From Symbiodinium natans (taxonomy: Eukaryota; Sar; Dinophyceae; Suessiales; Symbiodiniaceae), in contig CAJNDS010001136.1 of NCBI GenBank assembly GCA_905221605.1, positions 673,939-737,938 of the forward strand: a stretch of 64,000 bases of DNA, in the 5' to 3' direction. The notes beneath the pieces are model-generated. The model was given only the letters and a program-made list of their open reading frames with translations, did no database searches and was not told the DNA's origin. This document shows positions 28,541-39,802 of this stretch, in pieces. Position numbers and translations under genes: made by a program. Position 1 is the first letter of the stretch. Every line of letters begins with the position of its first letter.

Positions 28541-29458
28541 GCAATATGAGCCATGGGCGGATTCAGTTTGTGATTGAGGGGTACAAGGAGGGTTTAGGGT
28601 TTAGGGTTTAGGGTTTAGGGTTCAGGGTTCGGGGTTCAGGGTTTAGGGTTTAGGGTTTAGGGTTTAGTGTTAAGGGTTTTAAGGGGTACAAGGAGGGAAC
28701 GCCTAGCAGGGACCCTTAATCTTATTCCCCTATATGACCCCTATGTATATCCAAAATAGTCCCTAAGTTTCCTCAGAAGCCCCTCAATAACCCCTAAAAT
28801 AGGAGCCATGGCTGATTCAGTTTTGAGGCTTTGGGCCTTTTTGGGTTCGGGGGTTTAGGGGTTAGTGCTTAGGATTTTTGTGTTTTTTCGCGGTTTAGGT
28901 TTTTTTTTTCAGGTTTTCGAGAGCGTTGTGTTCTTTAGGGTGTCGGAATCGTAAGGCTTGTGGGGATTGGGGATTGAGGCTTGAGGGCGTTAAGGATGTT
29001 TAGGATTTTGATAGGACGCAGGGAAGTGCCCAAGGGTAACTTCATTCCCAAATTCGGGGAACCGTTTGAGGGCGGTTATCTGTAGAAGTGAGAAAAAAGA
29101 ATTTTGGGCTTTAAGATAGAGTATGGGGCCTTAGCCGGCCCAAGCCGTTTTGCGAGAGAGCCTACGTTTGCATTCTAGAGCAGAAAGGGAGTCTGCTGCA
29201 GCCAGGCAGTTTCTCCCAAAGTTGCAATTCACAGTCTTAGAGTCTTAGGCAGGCTGCATGCTCCGTCATCGACAAGACCAACTAGACAGCAATTCGAATC
29301 CGCTCGCCTGCGCACCTTCCCTTCCCCTGCTTTCCCATTAAAGAAAAATCATGGCACTTGCGGCTTTACGAAATTAAGGGACCAACAAGGACCCCAATAA
29401 GGTACCCCCGAATTTCGGAAGCCCCTAAACCCCTAAACCCTAAACCCTCGTACTTGAG

Positions 29459-29570
29459 GAGAAGGTCAACAAGCACGACAAAGCCCGAGAAGTGGAGAAG
29501 GCCTATCGCGCCGTCAAAGAAATGGTCCTCCAACGAGCCGCTGCGCAGCAAGAGCCTATAGCTGTGGAGG
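29459..29570 (+). CDS. Candidate exon, coiled-coil-like
   Basis: A CCCTAAA block ends TTGAG, then 37 codons rich in K, E and A (EKVNKHDKAREVEKAYRAVK, then EMVLQRAAAQQEPI), then GAGG|GTGTAG. Strong helical, charged composition and high GC point to genuine coding sequence. A GA-rich microsatellite (29585-29700) follows. The protein is not recognised. Confidence 0.5.
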
Positions 29571-31387
29571 GTGTAGGGTCTACTTGGGGTAGAGAGAGAG
29601 CCAGGGAGAGAGAGAGAGAGAGAGAAAGAGCGGGAAGCTGCGGAGGGTCTAGGGTCAACACGTAGGGGTAGGAAGAGGAGGAGAGAGAAAGAGGGAAGTG
29701 CATCTCCAATTCGTTTTAGCAGAAGTCGAAGCAGCACAAAGTATATATAAATATACACATATATATATACACATAATGATATATATATATATACACACAC
29801 ATATATATGCTACCCCCCCCCCCGGGACCTACCTTTTTGAGTGTTGTTGGTTAATTTTTGCAGTGGATGTCTTGGTCTGTGGCCAGTTAATGTGCTTGTT
29901 AAAATTCAGTTTACTCACAAACAGAGCCCAGACGATAATTTCCTAGTGCGTGGCCTTCTTTTCTAAGCTCATCTTTTCAATAACTTACGAAGCAAGCCCA
30001 GATGAGGGGGTTTCAGGCTGTGACCTCTGAATATAGGATCTAATGACATCTTGTTTGTCAGGCCCCGTAAGAGGATTGCAGAAGGTGTGCAATTTAAGTT
30101 TAAACATCGAAGCCAACCCACATGCGAACGAGGCCCAGAGGAGGATTGGACAGGGTAGTCTTGGAATTTAGTTTTTTTCTATTAACATTACGAACGAGGC
30201 CAGAAGACCTCTCAGAGGAAGTTCACTTAAGGTGTAGGCTGTTATTAGCAATTTGGTTTAAATATGAATTTGAAGCCCGACAGATTCTTATCAGACGTAA
30301 AGCTGAACGACTTCCAAATGACAACGTTTTAGGGTATGACCCTTTAATGTGAAATCCAAATAGTATGGGCTTGATACCCGGTTGCTTTGGACTGCGGGAA
30401 ACATGAAGGGTGGTGAGCGGGATAGGATAATTGCTCACAGTATTCTCACGTCCCCCACACTTACTGTAAATGACTTTTCGCATCACCCTATGCACTCGAA
30501 TGCTTCCTGGTCTTATGATTCAAGACTTGCCATCCTTCCTTCTCCATCGTTTGTATTTGATTTACAATACATATACCCCATGTACATACATGATGTGAAT
30601 ACGTATACTGTGTTCTCTCTGCATTTCCACAGGAGGCAAGCCCTACGAACATAGGCATAACCCTATGGGATTTAAGGTTTAGGGGTTTATGCCCCACGCC
30701 CTGGAGGTTCGTAAGGTTCTGATTCTACAGGCAATGCTTGAATCTTAAACCCTAGACTTTTTACCCTGTAGGATGTACACCCTAGAGGGCTAACCCCGTG
30801 AGGGTTTTAGAGATACACCCTGAAGGGGCCTTAAACCTTTAGCCCAGCCCTATAGGTATAAATGGTTCAAACAACCTAAGGCCAGGGCAAGTATACCATC
30901 AGCGCCTATAGGCTTAACACCTTTGAACCTTTTAGCGTCCTACAAGGTTTTCGGATTCTGAACCTAAAGGGTTTAGGGTCAACGTGTAAATGCCTAAGCC
31001 TTAAACACGTGGGTTGAAACTCTACCTCTAAACCTTAACCCCATTAACCCCAGGGCTTTAAGGCCAAGGGTGTAGGTTTACTTGCCGGCTTAGTTTTACA
31101 TGCCTAAACCTTAAACCCTAAACCTTTAGACCTTCACTATGGGGTTTAAAGGGTTACGATTAAGGATTAAGTCTAATTGCTTAACCTTCAAGCCCTATGT
31201 ATGATTAAAAGGTTTAGGGTTTAAGGTTTGAGCCTAAACCCTATAGGCTTTAAGGCTTAGGGGTTAAATCCTATAGAGTTTCGGGCCTTCTGGTTCAAAC
31301 CCTAATCCCTTAACCGATAAGGTTTCAATTATAAGCCTTGAACAGGCCCTTAACAAACGACCAGAGAGCGCAGCGGAGCGGAGCGGA

Positions 31388-31436
31388 CAGGAGGGGGAGG
31401 GAGGGGGAGGGAGGGGGAGGGAGGGGGAGGGAGGGG
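31388..31436 (+). repeat. GAGGGGGAGG minisatellite
   Basis: About five tandem units of AGGGAGGGGG type, with high G-quadruplex potential, preceded by GCGGAGCGGAGCGGA. Confidence 0.9.
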
Positions 31437-31550
31437 CAATCCTTTTTGCTGTCTTGGTTGAAAGATTGAAGGTTACGACCTGAGTACAGGTATCGAGTTG
31501 CTATACAACTGAAATGTTGAGGATTATGGCGCCCAGAGCCTCTCTCCTTA

Positions 31551-31780
31551 GACGAATTGCCCCCCAGGGGATACTTTGTAGTACTTTAAAGTGCCCCCCT
31601 GGGAGCCCCGGGAGACAAAGTACAGGGGCACCATTTGTACTTAGACGAATTGGGCCCCAAGGGGCACTTTAAAATACTTTAAAGTGGCCCCCGGGGGCCC
31701 CGGGAGACAAAGTACAAGGGCACCATTTGTACTTAGAAAATTTCGGCCCCAAGGGGCATTTGAAATTGCCCCCTCCAGGA
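31551..31780. repeat. 93 bp tandem repeat
   Basis: Two full units (31551-31643 and 31645-31737), each with GACAAAGTAC and CACCATTTGTACTTAG, plus a truncated third. Each unit has internal CCCCAGGGG/CCCCGGGGG palindromes. Confidence 0.85.
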
Positions 31781-32161
31781 GCCTCATTAATATTATATAT
31801 TTTTTTTATCTCTCCCCCACCCCACGAGACCAACCTGAGCAATACAAGCTTTAAAAAAGGTAGGTCCCGGGGGGGGGGGGGGGGGCGGGGTACCATATAT
31901 ATATATATACACACGTACATACACAGTAGCCCTCCTCGTGCATCCACGCCCTGTGCTACAAATAGCATAGTTCCTGCGAAACACGAACCAAAAACAAAAG
32001 AAACACCAACAAAAGCAACATTGAAAACAGCTTTCCCTTGGACAAATGCAAAGAACAAACAAAACGTCAAAGCAGATTCACACAAAGAAACCAAAACCCC
32101 AAGCAATGCAGAGATACTTCCCTCAAAGCCAAAACACAAAACTCAAATCGACCAACACGCA

Positions 32162-32170
32162 CACACACAC

Positions 32171-32261
<91 letters not shown>

Positions 32262-32300
32262 CACACACAGACAGACACACACACACACACACACAAAAAA
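32162..32300. repeat. (ACAG)n and (CA)n microsatellite
   Basis: About 25 ACAG units followed by CA repeats and an A run. Open frames with TDRQ or CLSV repeats across it on both strands are artefacts. Confidence 0.95.
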
Positions 32301-32319
32301 AAAAAATCCACAGGTTGCT

Positions 32320-33048
32320 GCATATTTTGGCTTGGTTGGGCTTGTTTCTTTGTTTTTGCTGTTGACTGGAAATTTCTCAGCAACTTTGTTATTTGGCTGT
32401 TGCTTTCGTTGCTGGAGGTGCAGGAGCACTTATCAGCAGGGTTTCCTCTGCCATGACCGTTTCAAGGGACCCCAGCTATGACTATGCCCATGAGGGAATG
32501 ACCGAAAATTTGGGTATCCCTCATATACTGCAAACTATATTCCCTTTAAGGGAAAGGAACCCCAAAAAGGATACCCTTGTTTTCGGAAACCCCCCAATGA
32601 ATCCGCTTGACCGCCAAAGGCAAGCTGTGCGGGAGCGCAGGCCTTCTCAAAGATCATGGCCTCCCGATGCAAGCAAGAATAGGGTTTAGGGTTTTAGGGT
32701 TGAGGTTTTGGGGTTTTAGGGGGTGTTAGGGTTTTAGGGTTTAGGGGGTTTAGGGATTAGGGTTCAGGGTTTAGGGTGCTCAGGTTTGGGCTAGCTTGGC
32801 TTTTGAGACATGTATATTTCCCCATTTTTGGGGGTTTATCAGGGACCCTCTGTAAAAAATGTTTCACAAGGGTTTCAAGGCCAACCCAGTTGTTTGTTCT
32901 GGAGAGCCCTAAGCCCTAAACCCCAAACACACACCTAAGCCAGGTATCCCGACGAACTACTAGGAAGTACCCTAAACCCTAAACCCTAAACCCCAAACCC
33001 TTTGGCATTCTGGTCGAGCTCTATTGGCTCAGGTTTGAGGGTTTGGGG
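32320..33048. other. Unique sequence with two dispersed repeats
   Basis: MITE family B remnant at about 32501-32592, repeat family F at about 32790-32890, and diverged TTTAGGG at 32680-32780. No supported gene. Confidence 0.45.
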
Positions 33049-33055
33049 GTTCAAG

Positions 33056-33123
33056 GGCTCGTGGTGACCGAGCCGCGGCCGCTCTTTCCCAGCATATTCG
33101 CAGGCTGGAAGAAGCTTATAGAG
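33056..33123 (+). CDS. Candidate exon, unknown protein
   Basis: After TCAAG, one frame reads LVVTEPRPLFPSIFAGWKKL and then IE before AGTTTAGGG. GC-rich and coding-like. It lies between diverged CCCTAAA and TTTAGGG blocks. Family unknown. Confidence 0.4.
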
Positions 33124-34140
33124 TTTAGGGTTTACGGTTTAGGGTTTAGGGTTAGGGTTCAGGAAGTTCAGGGTTTAGAGAAAGTTTCTAGAGGGTTGCA
33201 GGGAGGTCGGGCGCACCAAGATACTTGGAGCACCGTTTCTTGGGCTTTGGTGTCTCGCCAGGAGGCCATGTTTCTATCTCAAGTCCGGTTTCAAAAGGGT
33301 TTAGGGTTTAGGGCTCCGGCAATCCTCTCAGGATTCCTGGTACATACGTTAGGGTTGAATTAGGGTTTAGGGCTTAGGGTTTAGGGTTTGGGGTTTGGGG
33401 TTTGGGGTTTGGGGTTTCTTTCTTGAAAAGGTTCGTGGGATCCAGAACAGTTTTGCCGTCTCTTGCGTGGCGAACACACACACAGGGCAAACCCTGCATC
33501 CTACCTAAAAAGATGCACATCGCAAAGCGGAAAGGTTTGGGAAGCTTCCCACTAGTTCCATGCAGGGTGTCCCTGAACCCTAAACCCTGAACCCTGGACC
33601 CTAAACCCTAAACCCTAAACCCTAAACCCTGAACCCTAAACCCTAAACCCTAAACCCTAAACCCTAAACCAGCACAAGCGCCCCAAAAGGCCCAAATCGC
33701 GTCGTAGTCCTCGACGCCAGCGCGTGGAGTTAGGGCTTGGGGTGCGAACTCCTCCCAAAACCCTAAACCCTACAGCCGAAACCCCAAACCCTATACGAAT
33801 GCTGTTGAGGTGAACAAACCTTCCAAGAAGAGCAGCTCGGGCGCAGCCACTCGAGCTGACTGGATGAGGGTGTACTTGGGACTTCCTGGGCACCCTAAAC
33901 CCTTAAACCCTAAACCCTAAACCCTAAACCACAAAAAAAAACCATCTTCAAAGATCCCGAAGGACCTAGGGTTTCGGGTTTAGGCTTTAGGATTTTGGCT
34001 TTAGGGTTTAGGGTTTAGGGTGTAGAGAGCCCCAGGTTCATACAGTAGGTTTGAGACCATAGTTGCCACCTTGCGTCTCTGGAGATTTAGGGCTTGCGAG
34101 TTTCACAGTGAAAGGGCGTGCAGCTGATCCCAGCTGCTGC
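33124..34140. other. Telomeric arrays and unassigned DNA
   Basis: TTTAGGG or TTTGGGG at 33300-33415; CCCTAAA arrays with CCCTGAA variants at 33570-33670, 33760-33790 and 33890-33930. No supported gene. Confidence 0.55.
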
Positions 34141-34145
34141 TCCTA

Positions 34146-35740
34146 TGTGTGTATATATATATATGTATATGTATACACGCACATCTATACATATATACAT
34201 ATGTGTATATGTATACCCTGGAAGTCAAACACCGGTTTTAGAGACAGGCTCTAAGGCAAAGGCGGTTCCCGAAACAGGCGAGGGTGATTCACGCACTCTT
34301 TTTTCCTGAGGTTTGGAGGTCTTTGCACATGTTGCCGAGGAGAAGTGTCATTTAGTCTGCCAAAGCTTCTGATCCATCAGTGGCCACTGCAGCGCCTTGG
34401 TTTTCTTGCGGTCTTGTTGTGCTTCAGATACCAAATCAGATCGAGACCATACAAGTTTCGATATCAAATTCGTGGCATTTTTCAGACATGCAATCCCAGG
34501 CTCTTGCTCATCTTCAATTTCAGTGCCCGGAGCCTTCCCGAGAAAAGTGACGACAAATAAGCACAAAAGACAGGGTACCTGTGAGGCCTCTGCATATTCA
34601 CCAACTCACAATAGGACAAAACAATGGTTTCAGCGAAATCTAGCCAAGCCTGCTTCTGAGTCATCTTTGCAGCCCTGGCAAGAGCAGCTTGGGCATCTTT
34701 GCCCAAAGAGGCAGGCATAGCGTCAGCCAGCCCAAAAAACGAGTCAAGCTTGTAGCGCCACTGCAAAAACGTCTGCGGCCAAGCAGCAGAACATAAAGTC
34801 ATGTTGCATGACTAAGCGCGTGCACGCAAGACTGACGTGTGATTCACGTCTGTTTTGGTGTGATTTCACTGATAGAGGATGTCGTGAAAACAGTCAAATC
34901 CCGAAACGGGCGTTCACGCGAAAAAACCTGCTTTCACGCGAAAAAACCTGTTTTCACGCAGTTTTCACGCGTGATTCACGCCCTTTCACGGCTGTTTTCC
35001 CTTATACGGCCGAAACACCTGTGCAAAGAACTAGACTCTAGACCACAAATAGGCCCCACATGAGCGTGAATCACGAACACGGTGGTGTGATCACTAGTGC
35101 TCCTTGGAACAGGCGATCGACACAATCATCGTATGTCATTGCAGCAAGTTCGAAAGCAACGTGAGCACGCCAAAAATGCTGGCACACAGACACACGCGAT
35201 AGCTTGGGCTGTCCACCCTACGTGAGGCCAAGACGTTCCCTCAAAGCACGCTTCATGATGCAAGTACCTGCAAGCGATCCTTATTTGATGGATGTAGATC
35301 TTCAGATTGAGCCCAGAATCTATTTGGGCCAGAAAGCAGCTTCCCAACTAACAGTTTTTTTTTAGTTCAATTTTGCACCTGGAGGGCATCATGTGGGACT
35401 GCAATTGTCATCCAACCCATGGCAAGCATCAGGCAACAGGTGGCCGCGAACATCCAAAGTTTTTTGTGCGATGAGTATCATGTCTGTTGGGACCAGGGTC
35501 GGCACGACATAGATAGACACATCGTCAAATGTGAATGAATGCATGTTTTTTCATTGTGGACCACAGAGCTGAAGTCTCAGCTCTTCTTTCCTTTGCGGTC
35601 ATCATCTACACATCTTTGGGCGCTAGAGGTGCGCATCATCGCCCCCAAATAGGCGTTAGGGGCACCAAAACCAACTAGCGGCAAAGGCGGTTTCCTAAAC
35701 GGCTTGGATTCCCAGGGTATGTATATATATATATATATAT
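34146..35740. other. Telomere-free island flanked by AT microsatellites and a direct repeat
   Basis: Virtually no telomeric units occur here, unlike the surroundings. GGCAAAGGCGGTT followed by CC is present near both ends (about 34255 and 35682), just inside AT microsatellites (34146-34215 and 35720-35740). The middle has repeated TTCACGCG motifs (34910-34990) and a coding-like minus-strand segment. This may be an inserted element, but no termini can be proved. Confidence 0.4.
34614..34802 (-). CDS. Minus-strand coding fragment
   Basis: The minus-strand frame contains FLQWRYKLDSFFGLADAMP and later LARAAKMTQKQAWLDFAET, a soluble composition typical of real protein. It ends near CCTATT|GTGAGT, a good donor-like site. 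It is the only host-like coding segment on the minus strand outside the retrotransposon. Its family is not recognised; it could be part of a mobile element carried by this island. Confidence 0.4.
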
Positions 35741-35994
35741 GTTTTTAGACTGAAATGTTATGACCTACTGTACTACTAGTATATTTGTATATACATGTAT
35801 ACATATATATGATATACTACAGACGGCCTAAACCCTAAAAACCCTGAACCCTAAACGGGCCGGGCCCCGGATTTAAGGTTTAGGGTTTAGGAAACATTTT
35901 TCAGCAAAAAATGGTTTAATGCTGTAGCATTTCTGATGGTCCTGGGCCAATGGACAACATACGCGTAACAAGGGGTTCTAGAAGTTTCTCACCC

Positions 35995-36080
35995 TAAACC
36001 CTAAACCCTAAACCCTAAACCCTAAACCCTAAACCCCTAAACCCTAAACCCTAAACCCTAAACCCTAAACCCTAAACCCT
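35995..36080 (-). repeat. (CCCTAAA)n array
   Basis: About 12 C-strand units ending just upstream of the acceptor of the exon at 36098. Confidence 0.95.
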
Positions 36081-36097
36081 GAACAGAACCAGCCCAG

Positions 36098-36186
36098 GCG
36101 AAACCAGTGGAGAAGCCGGCCGAGAAAGCCGCGGCCAAGAATCCGGCAGATGCTCGGCATGGAGACTACGGCGCCAAGATCCCGTA
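36098..36186 (+). CDS. Terminal exon, Lys/Ala/Pro-rich protein
   Basis: After CAGCCCAG, the frame runs AKPVEKPAEKAAAKNPADAR, then HGDYGAKIP and TAA (36184-36186). Ala/Lys/Pro tails of this kind occur in basic chromatin proteins and in low-complexity linkers; no function can be assigned. The exon follows a CCCTAAA array, as is typical here, and a TTTAGGG array begins about 40 bases after the stop. Upstream exons were not identified. Confidence 0.55.
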
Positions 36187-36225
36187 AACCCAGAGGGTCC
36201 ACTTGCAGCACTTTTTGTGGAGTGT

Positions 36226-36519
36226 GGGTTTAGGGTTTAGGGTTTAGGGTTAGGGTTTAGGGTTTAGGGTTTAGGGTTTCGGGTTTAGGGTTTAGGGTTT
36301 AGCGGAATTTGGAATTAGGGGTATTCGGTACCCAACAGACGCTATTTGTATAGTGTTTTGGGCACCTATAGTTCCATAACCGTACTGCAAGCGGACCCTC
36401 TGAAGAACTGGTGGCATGGCAGCCATGAACCCCAAAGCCCCCCTAAACCCTAAACCCTAAACCCTAAACCCTAAACCCTAAACCCTAAACCCTAAACCCT
36501 AAACCCTAAACCCTAAACG
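36226..36519. repeat. TTTAGGG array, spacer, CCCTAAA array
   Basis: G-strand units at 36226-36302 and C-strand units at 36443-36519 enclose about 140 bases of unique DNA. This is an intergenic inverted pair upstream of the glycosyltransferase-like gene. Confidence 0.95.
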
Positions 36520-36620
36520 GTTCCAGGCTTTGCTTCTCAAGCCTTGAGGTGATTGAGGCGATTAGAGTTTTCAGCGCTGTGCACACATCTGCTTTCCCCC
36601 CCCCCACTTCGCGAGCCGCG

Positions 36621-39114
36621 ATGCAGTGGTTGACGTTGGCAGTTGCTGCCCTCAGCGCCGGGAGTGCTGCAGGATCCCCCGGGTTTAGGGTTTAGGGTTA
36701 GGGTTTAGGGTTTAGGGTTTAGGGTTTAGGGTTTAGGGTTTAGGGTTTAGGGTTTAGGGTTTAGGGTTTAGGGTTTAGGGTTTAGGGGCTCACGTTGGGA
36801 AACCGCAGGATCCAGCCTCGCAGTGGTCCGGGTGTTCTCGACGGAGGAAGAGGTGGAGCTGCTAATGGAAAGTGCCCAGATGTGGGACGAGACGATGCCG
36901 TGCGCCAACAAGTCCAACACGAGTATGATCGATCTCATTCTGGTCTACAGCAAGGATCTGGCGGCCGACCCCGAAGCCAAGAAAGTGGTCGATGCCTATG
37001 GCGCGGCTTTCGACCAGAAGCATGGCTGGACGAATTGCTTCTCCGGCATCAAGAACATGTCTGCCATGCTGAACCCAGAGCAAGACGTGTACGACAACCG
37101 CGGCTACACCACGAACAAGCACTGGGTCTCTGGTCCCAATGCGGTCTTCTCGAAGATCATGACGGCCATGCTTGAGGGTGAGTTCATGGACATGTACGAC
37201 ACCTTCTTCCTCATGGAGATGGACGCTGTTCCTATCAAGAGCGGCTGGCTCGACCAGTTCGAGATGGAGGCTCTTGAGATGCCGGGCGGGAACATGGCCG
37301 TCCGCGGGAGCCAGTACCTCGGCGACAAGTGGGACCTGTTCAAGTCGATGATGCCGACCTACTTGGTGGATCACATCAACGGCAATGCCATGTACAACTT
37401 GAAGCACCCCTGGACCAAAGCTGTGTACGACGCGTTCCACAGCATGGGAGGGGGTAGCATGATGGAGGAGATGGCCTTCGACGTGGCATTTGCCATGATC
37501 ACAATGGATGCCATGTCTGGAAGCAGCAGCCAGTTTGCGGCTGCCTGGACGGCCGCGGGCGGCGACAGCACGACCTACAACTGGGATTCCATGCTGGTGG
37601 GCAACTACGCCAACACCCTCCTGAACACCAGCTTCGAGTTCCCAACCTACATCCGCCACGGTTCCAGCAAGAACCTCTTCGAAACTGTTGAGGATGATGA
37701 AGTGACCCTGGGAGTGGCAATGTTCGACATGCAGGGGAACTTGAAGGAAACCATTCCCACGCACCACCCCTTCAAGAAGATCCTGGCCTTGACCTACTAC
37801 CCGCAGCCAGAGATGACTGAGACGATCGCGGGCCCGAACGGCAACATCAGCGTGATGACAATGACGGCCACGAATGATGCCTACTATCACTTGTGCGAGA
37901 CAGCAAAGCTGGTGACCACGGAGTGGTTCGCCCTGACGGACAACTACCACATCATCAAGGCACCGGTGAGCGTTCTGATGGAGGATGACGACAAGCCCGT
38001 GCTGCCCTACGTCCTGAGGAACTCCAAGTACTGTGGCGAGCGTCCCAACTGCGAGGCTTCCATGGAGCAGGCAGAGACGCTGTTCAGCATCACGCTGAAC
38101 TACCACCACGACAAGTACGAGGTGCTGTACAAGACCGAGGATGCCAAGAAGTTCTGCGCCGCCTGGGATCTCGCAACAACATCTCAGTCCTGGAGCGATT
38201 GCAGCCTGGCCTTTGGCCCAACTGGGGACGACTACATCGCCTGGAAGATCAGCGACCCAGAATACAACATCACCAACGAGTTCACTCCCAAGGACAAGAC
38301 GCGCTACGGCTGGCGAGCGTGGACCAGCCTGTGGAACCCGGCTCCCGTCGACTCCCGCGACTGCACCACCACTCTCTACGGCCCCAAGGAATACCTGGAG
38401 ACCCTGGGCAACATCTCCAAGTGCGCAGTTTCCTATGTGGAAAATGAGGCGGGCTGTGCTGGTGACGCCACGTGCATGTGGAAGCCCATGTTCGAGTCGG
38501 GCGTTTGCCTTCAGGACCCGAGGAGTGTTACCACCTCAACAACGATCGCGGGAAATGTCTACAGCAGCATTGAAGTCGCTATGGAAATGACGGTGGAGGA
38601 TCCGGCCACGATCACCGAGAACGCCACCGTGACCAATGCCATGATTGCAGGGTTCGCAGAGGTGATGGAAGTGGATGAAGAGGATGTCACGCTGGAGTTC
38701 CAGACGAATCGACGCCTCAGCTCCCATGTGAGGAAGCTTCAGGTCACGCTGACGGCCATCTTCACCGTGACCATGCCCAGCCTCGAAGCAGCCATCGAAA
38801 AGCAAGTGGCCATTGAGACCGTGTCCTTGGCGAAAACCACCGAAGCCATCAGCACCGCTGTCGCCAGCACTGGCTTCACGGGCACCGTGCAGGTCACCGG
38901 CAAGTCGACGGTTCGCGTCGCTGCCCCGACTACCACGACCACGACAACGACGACGTCGACGACGGCGGACAACATGACCGGTGACGATGGCGACGATGGC
39001 GATGATGGCGATGATGGCGACGACGGCGACGATGGTGGTGAGCCGCCCAGCTCGGCAATCGCCGGCACTGCCTCTGCCGCTGTGCTGGGACTCGCTACGC
39101 TGCTCTTGGCGTAG
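36621..39114 (+). CDS. Secreted glycosyltransferase-like protein with GPI-type tail (2 exons)
   Basis: Exon 1 is 36621-36672 and exon 2 is 36809-39114; joined they encode 785 residues. Exon 1 gives a signal peptide (MQWLTLAVAALSAGSAAG). The first half resembles nucleotide-sugar glycosyltransferases: FFLMEMDAVPIKSGWLDQF near residue 150 has a DxD-like acidic motif, and DHINGNAMYNLKHPW follows near residue 210. The exact family is not certain. Residues about 570-710 look like a SEA-like extracellular domain common in dinoflagellate surface proteins. A Thr run (about 724-738), six DDG repeats and a hydrophobic C-terminus (AAVLGLATLLLA) suggest a stalk and GPI-anchor signal. The intron (36673-36808) starts GA, ends AG and is mostly TTTAGGG. 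Confidence 0.7.
36673..36808 (+). other. GA-AG intron made of telomeric repeat
   Basis: GCAGGATCC occurs at both edges (36669-36677 and 36805-36813). Splicing GCAG|GATCC to GCAG|GATCC restores one continuous frame, while reading through meets stops in every TTTAGGG frame. The intron contains about 15 TTTAGGG units (36682-36786). GA and GC donors are known from Symbiodinium. Confidence 0.75.
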
Positions 39115-39605
39115 ACGCTTTGAAAAGCCCAGCAGTGCGCTCAGCGTTGCCTTGTGCTGATGGGGTGAATGGCCCTCTGAGATACTTGTTGACATGTTAC
39201 CTTCACGGCTTGGTCCTGGAATGTCCGGGTCTTTCCCTCATCAGCAACGAGTTCCCGACTTTTAGAGATGACAGTATAGGATGGGAATCCGTGTGACTTT
39301 TCCTTGACACTGCACCTTTGGCAGACAGCTGCCGCACGAGGGCGCCGCACATGGTGCGTCCGCTGACTACGACCCAGGTTTCTGGGAGGATCCGAAAAGT
39401 AGGCCCCTAATAGTACCTTTAAACCCTAAACCCTAAACCCTAAACTTGGTCATTCTTAGGAACCCTCAAGGGGGATTCTACTTGTTGGATCCTCCCCAAG
39501 GTCTGGGGAGTCATGTCTTTGCTTGAGCCAATGGGCCAACGCAGGGGCAACAGGGACTGATTCTTGCAGAGTTTCAAAACATCCTCTCTGATGCCGTGCC
39601 ATGTC

Positions 39606-39749
39606 GAAGTACCTAGGGTTTGTAGGTTGTTTAGATTTTAGAGGCTTTAGGTTCAAGTTTTCGGGTTTAGGGTTTAAGAAGTACCTAGGGTTTGTAGGTT
39701 GTTTAGATTTTAGAGGCTTTAGGTCCAAGTTTTCGGGTTTAGGGGTTAA
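39606..39749 (+). repeat. 72 bp tandem duplication
   Basis: Two adjacent units, 39606-39677 and 39678-39749, nearly identical, each starting GAAGTACCTAGGG and containing diverged telomeric units. This shows local tandem growth of the telomere-like background. Confidence 0.9.
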
Positions 39750-39802
39750 GGTTCGGGTTTTAGAGTTCTGGGGTTTTAGGGCGCCGGGCCGCTGCTTGAC
39801 GG

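Larger units (their letters stand above)
29811..31892. mobile_element. Large non-autonomous element T1
   Basis: The left terminus TACCCCCCCCCCCCGGGACC is followed by TACCTTTTT; the right terminus is the inverse, AAAAAGGTAGGTCCCGGG plus a long G run and GGGTA. Outside both ends lies an AT microsatellite (29742-29808 and 31894-31920). Inside are inverted copies of the satellite that fills element T2 (29950-30320: attacgaacgaggccagaag type), highly diverged telomere-like text (30650-31360), a G-rich minisatellite and a 93 bp tandem repeat. No ORF resembling a transposase was found. Boundaries are inferred from the inverted termini. Confidence 0.6.

Noticed and set aside
31727-32481. Overlapping ORFs with TDRQ or CLSV repeats
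   Set aside because: Produced by the (ACAG)n microsatellite; all frames stay open in such a repeat.
36862-39195. Long minus-strand ORFs opposite the glycosyltransferase-like gene
   Set aside because: Shadow frames of a GC-rich coding exon; the + strand has signal peptide, domain-like motifs and a GPI-like tail.
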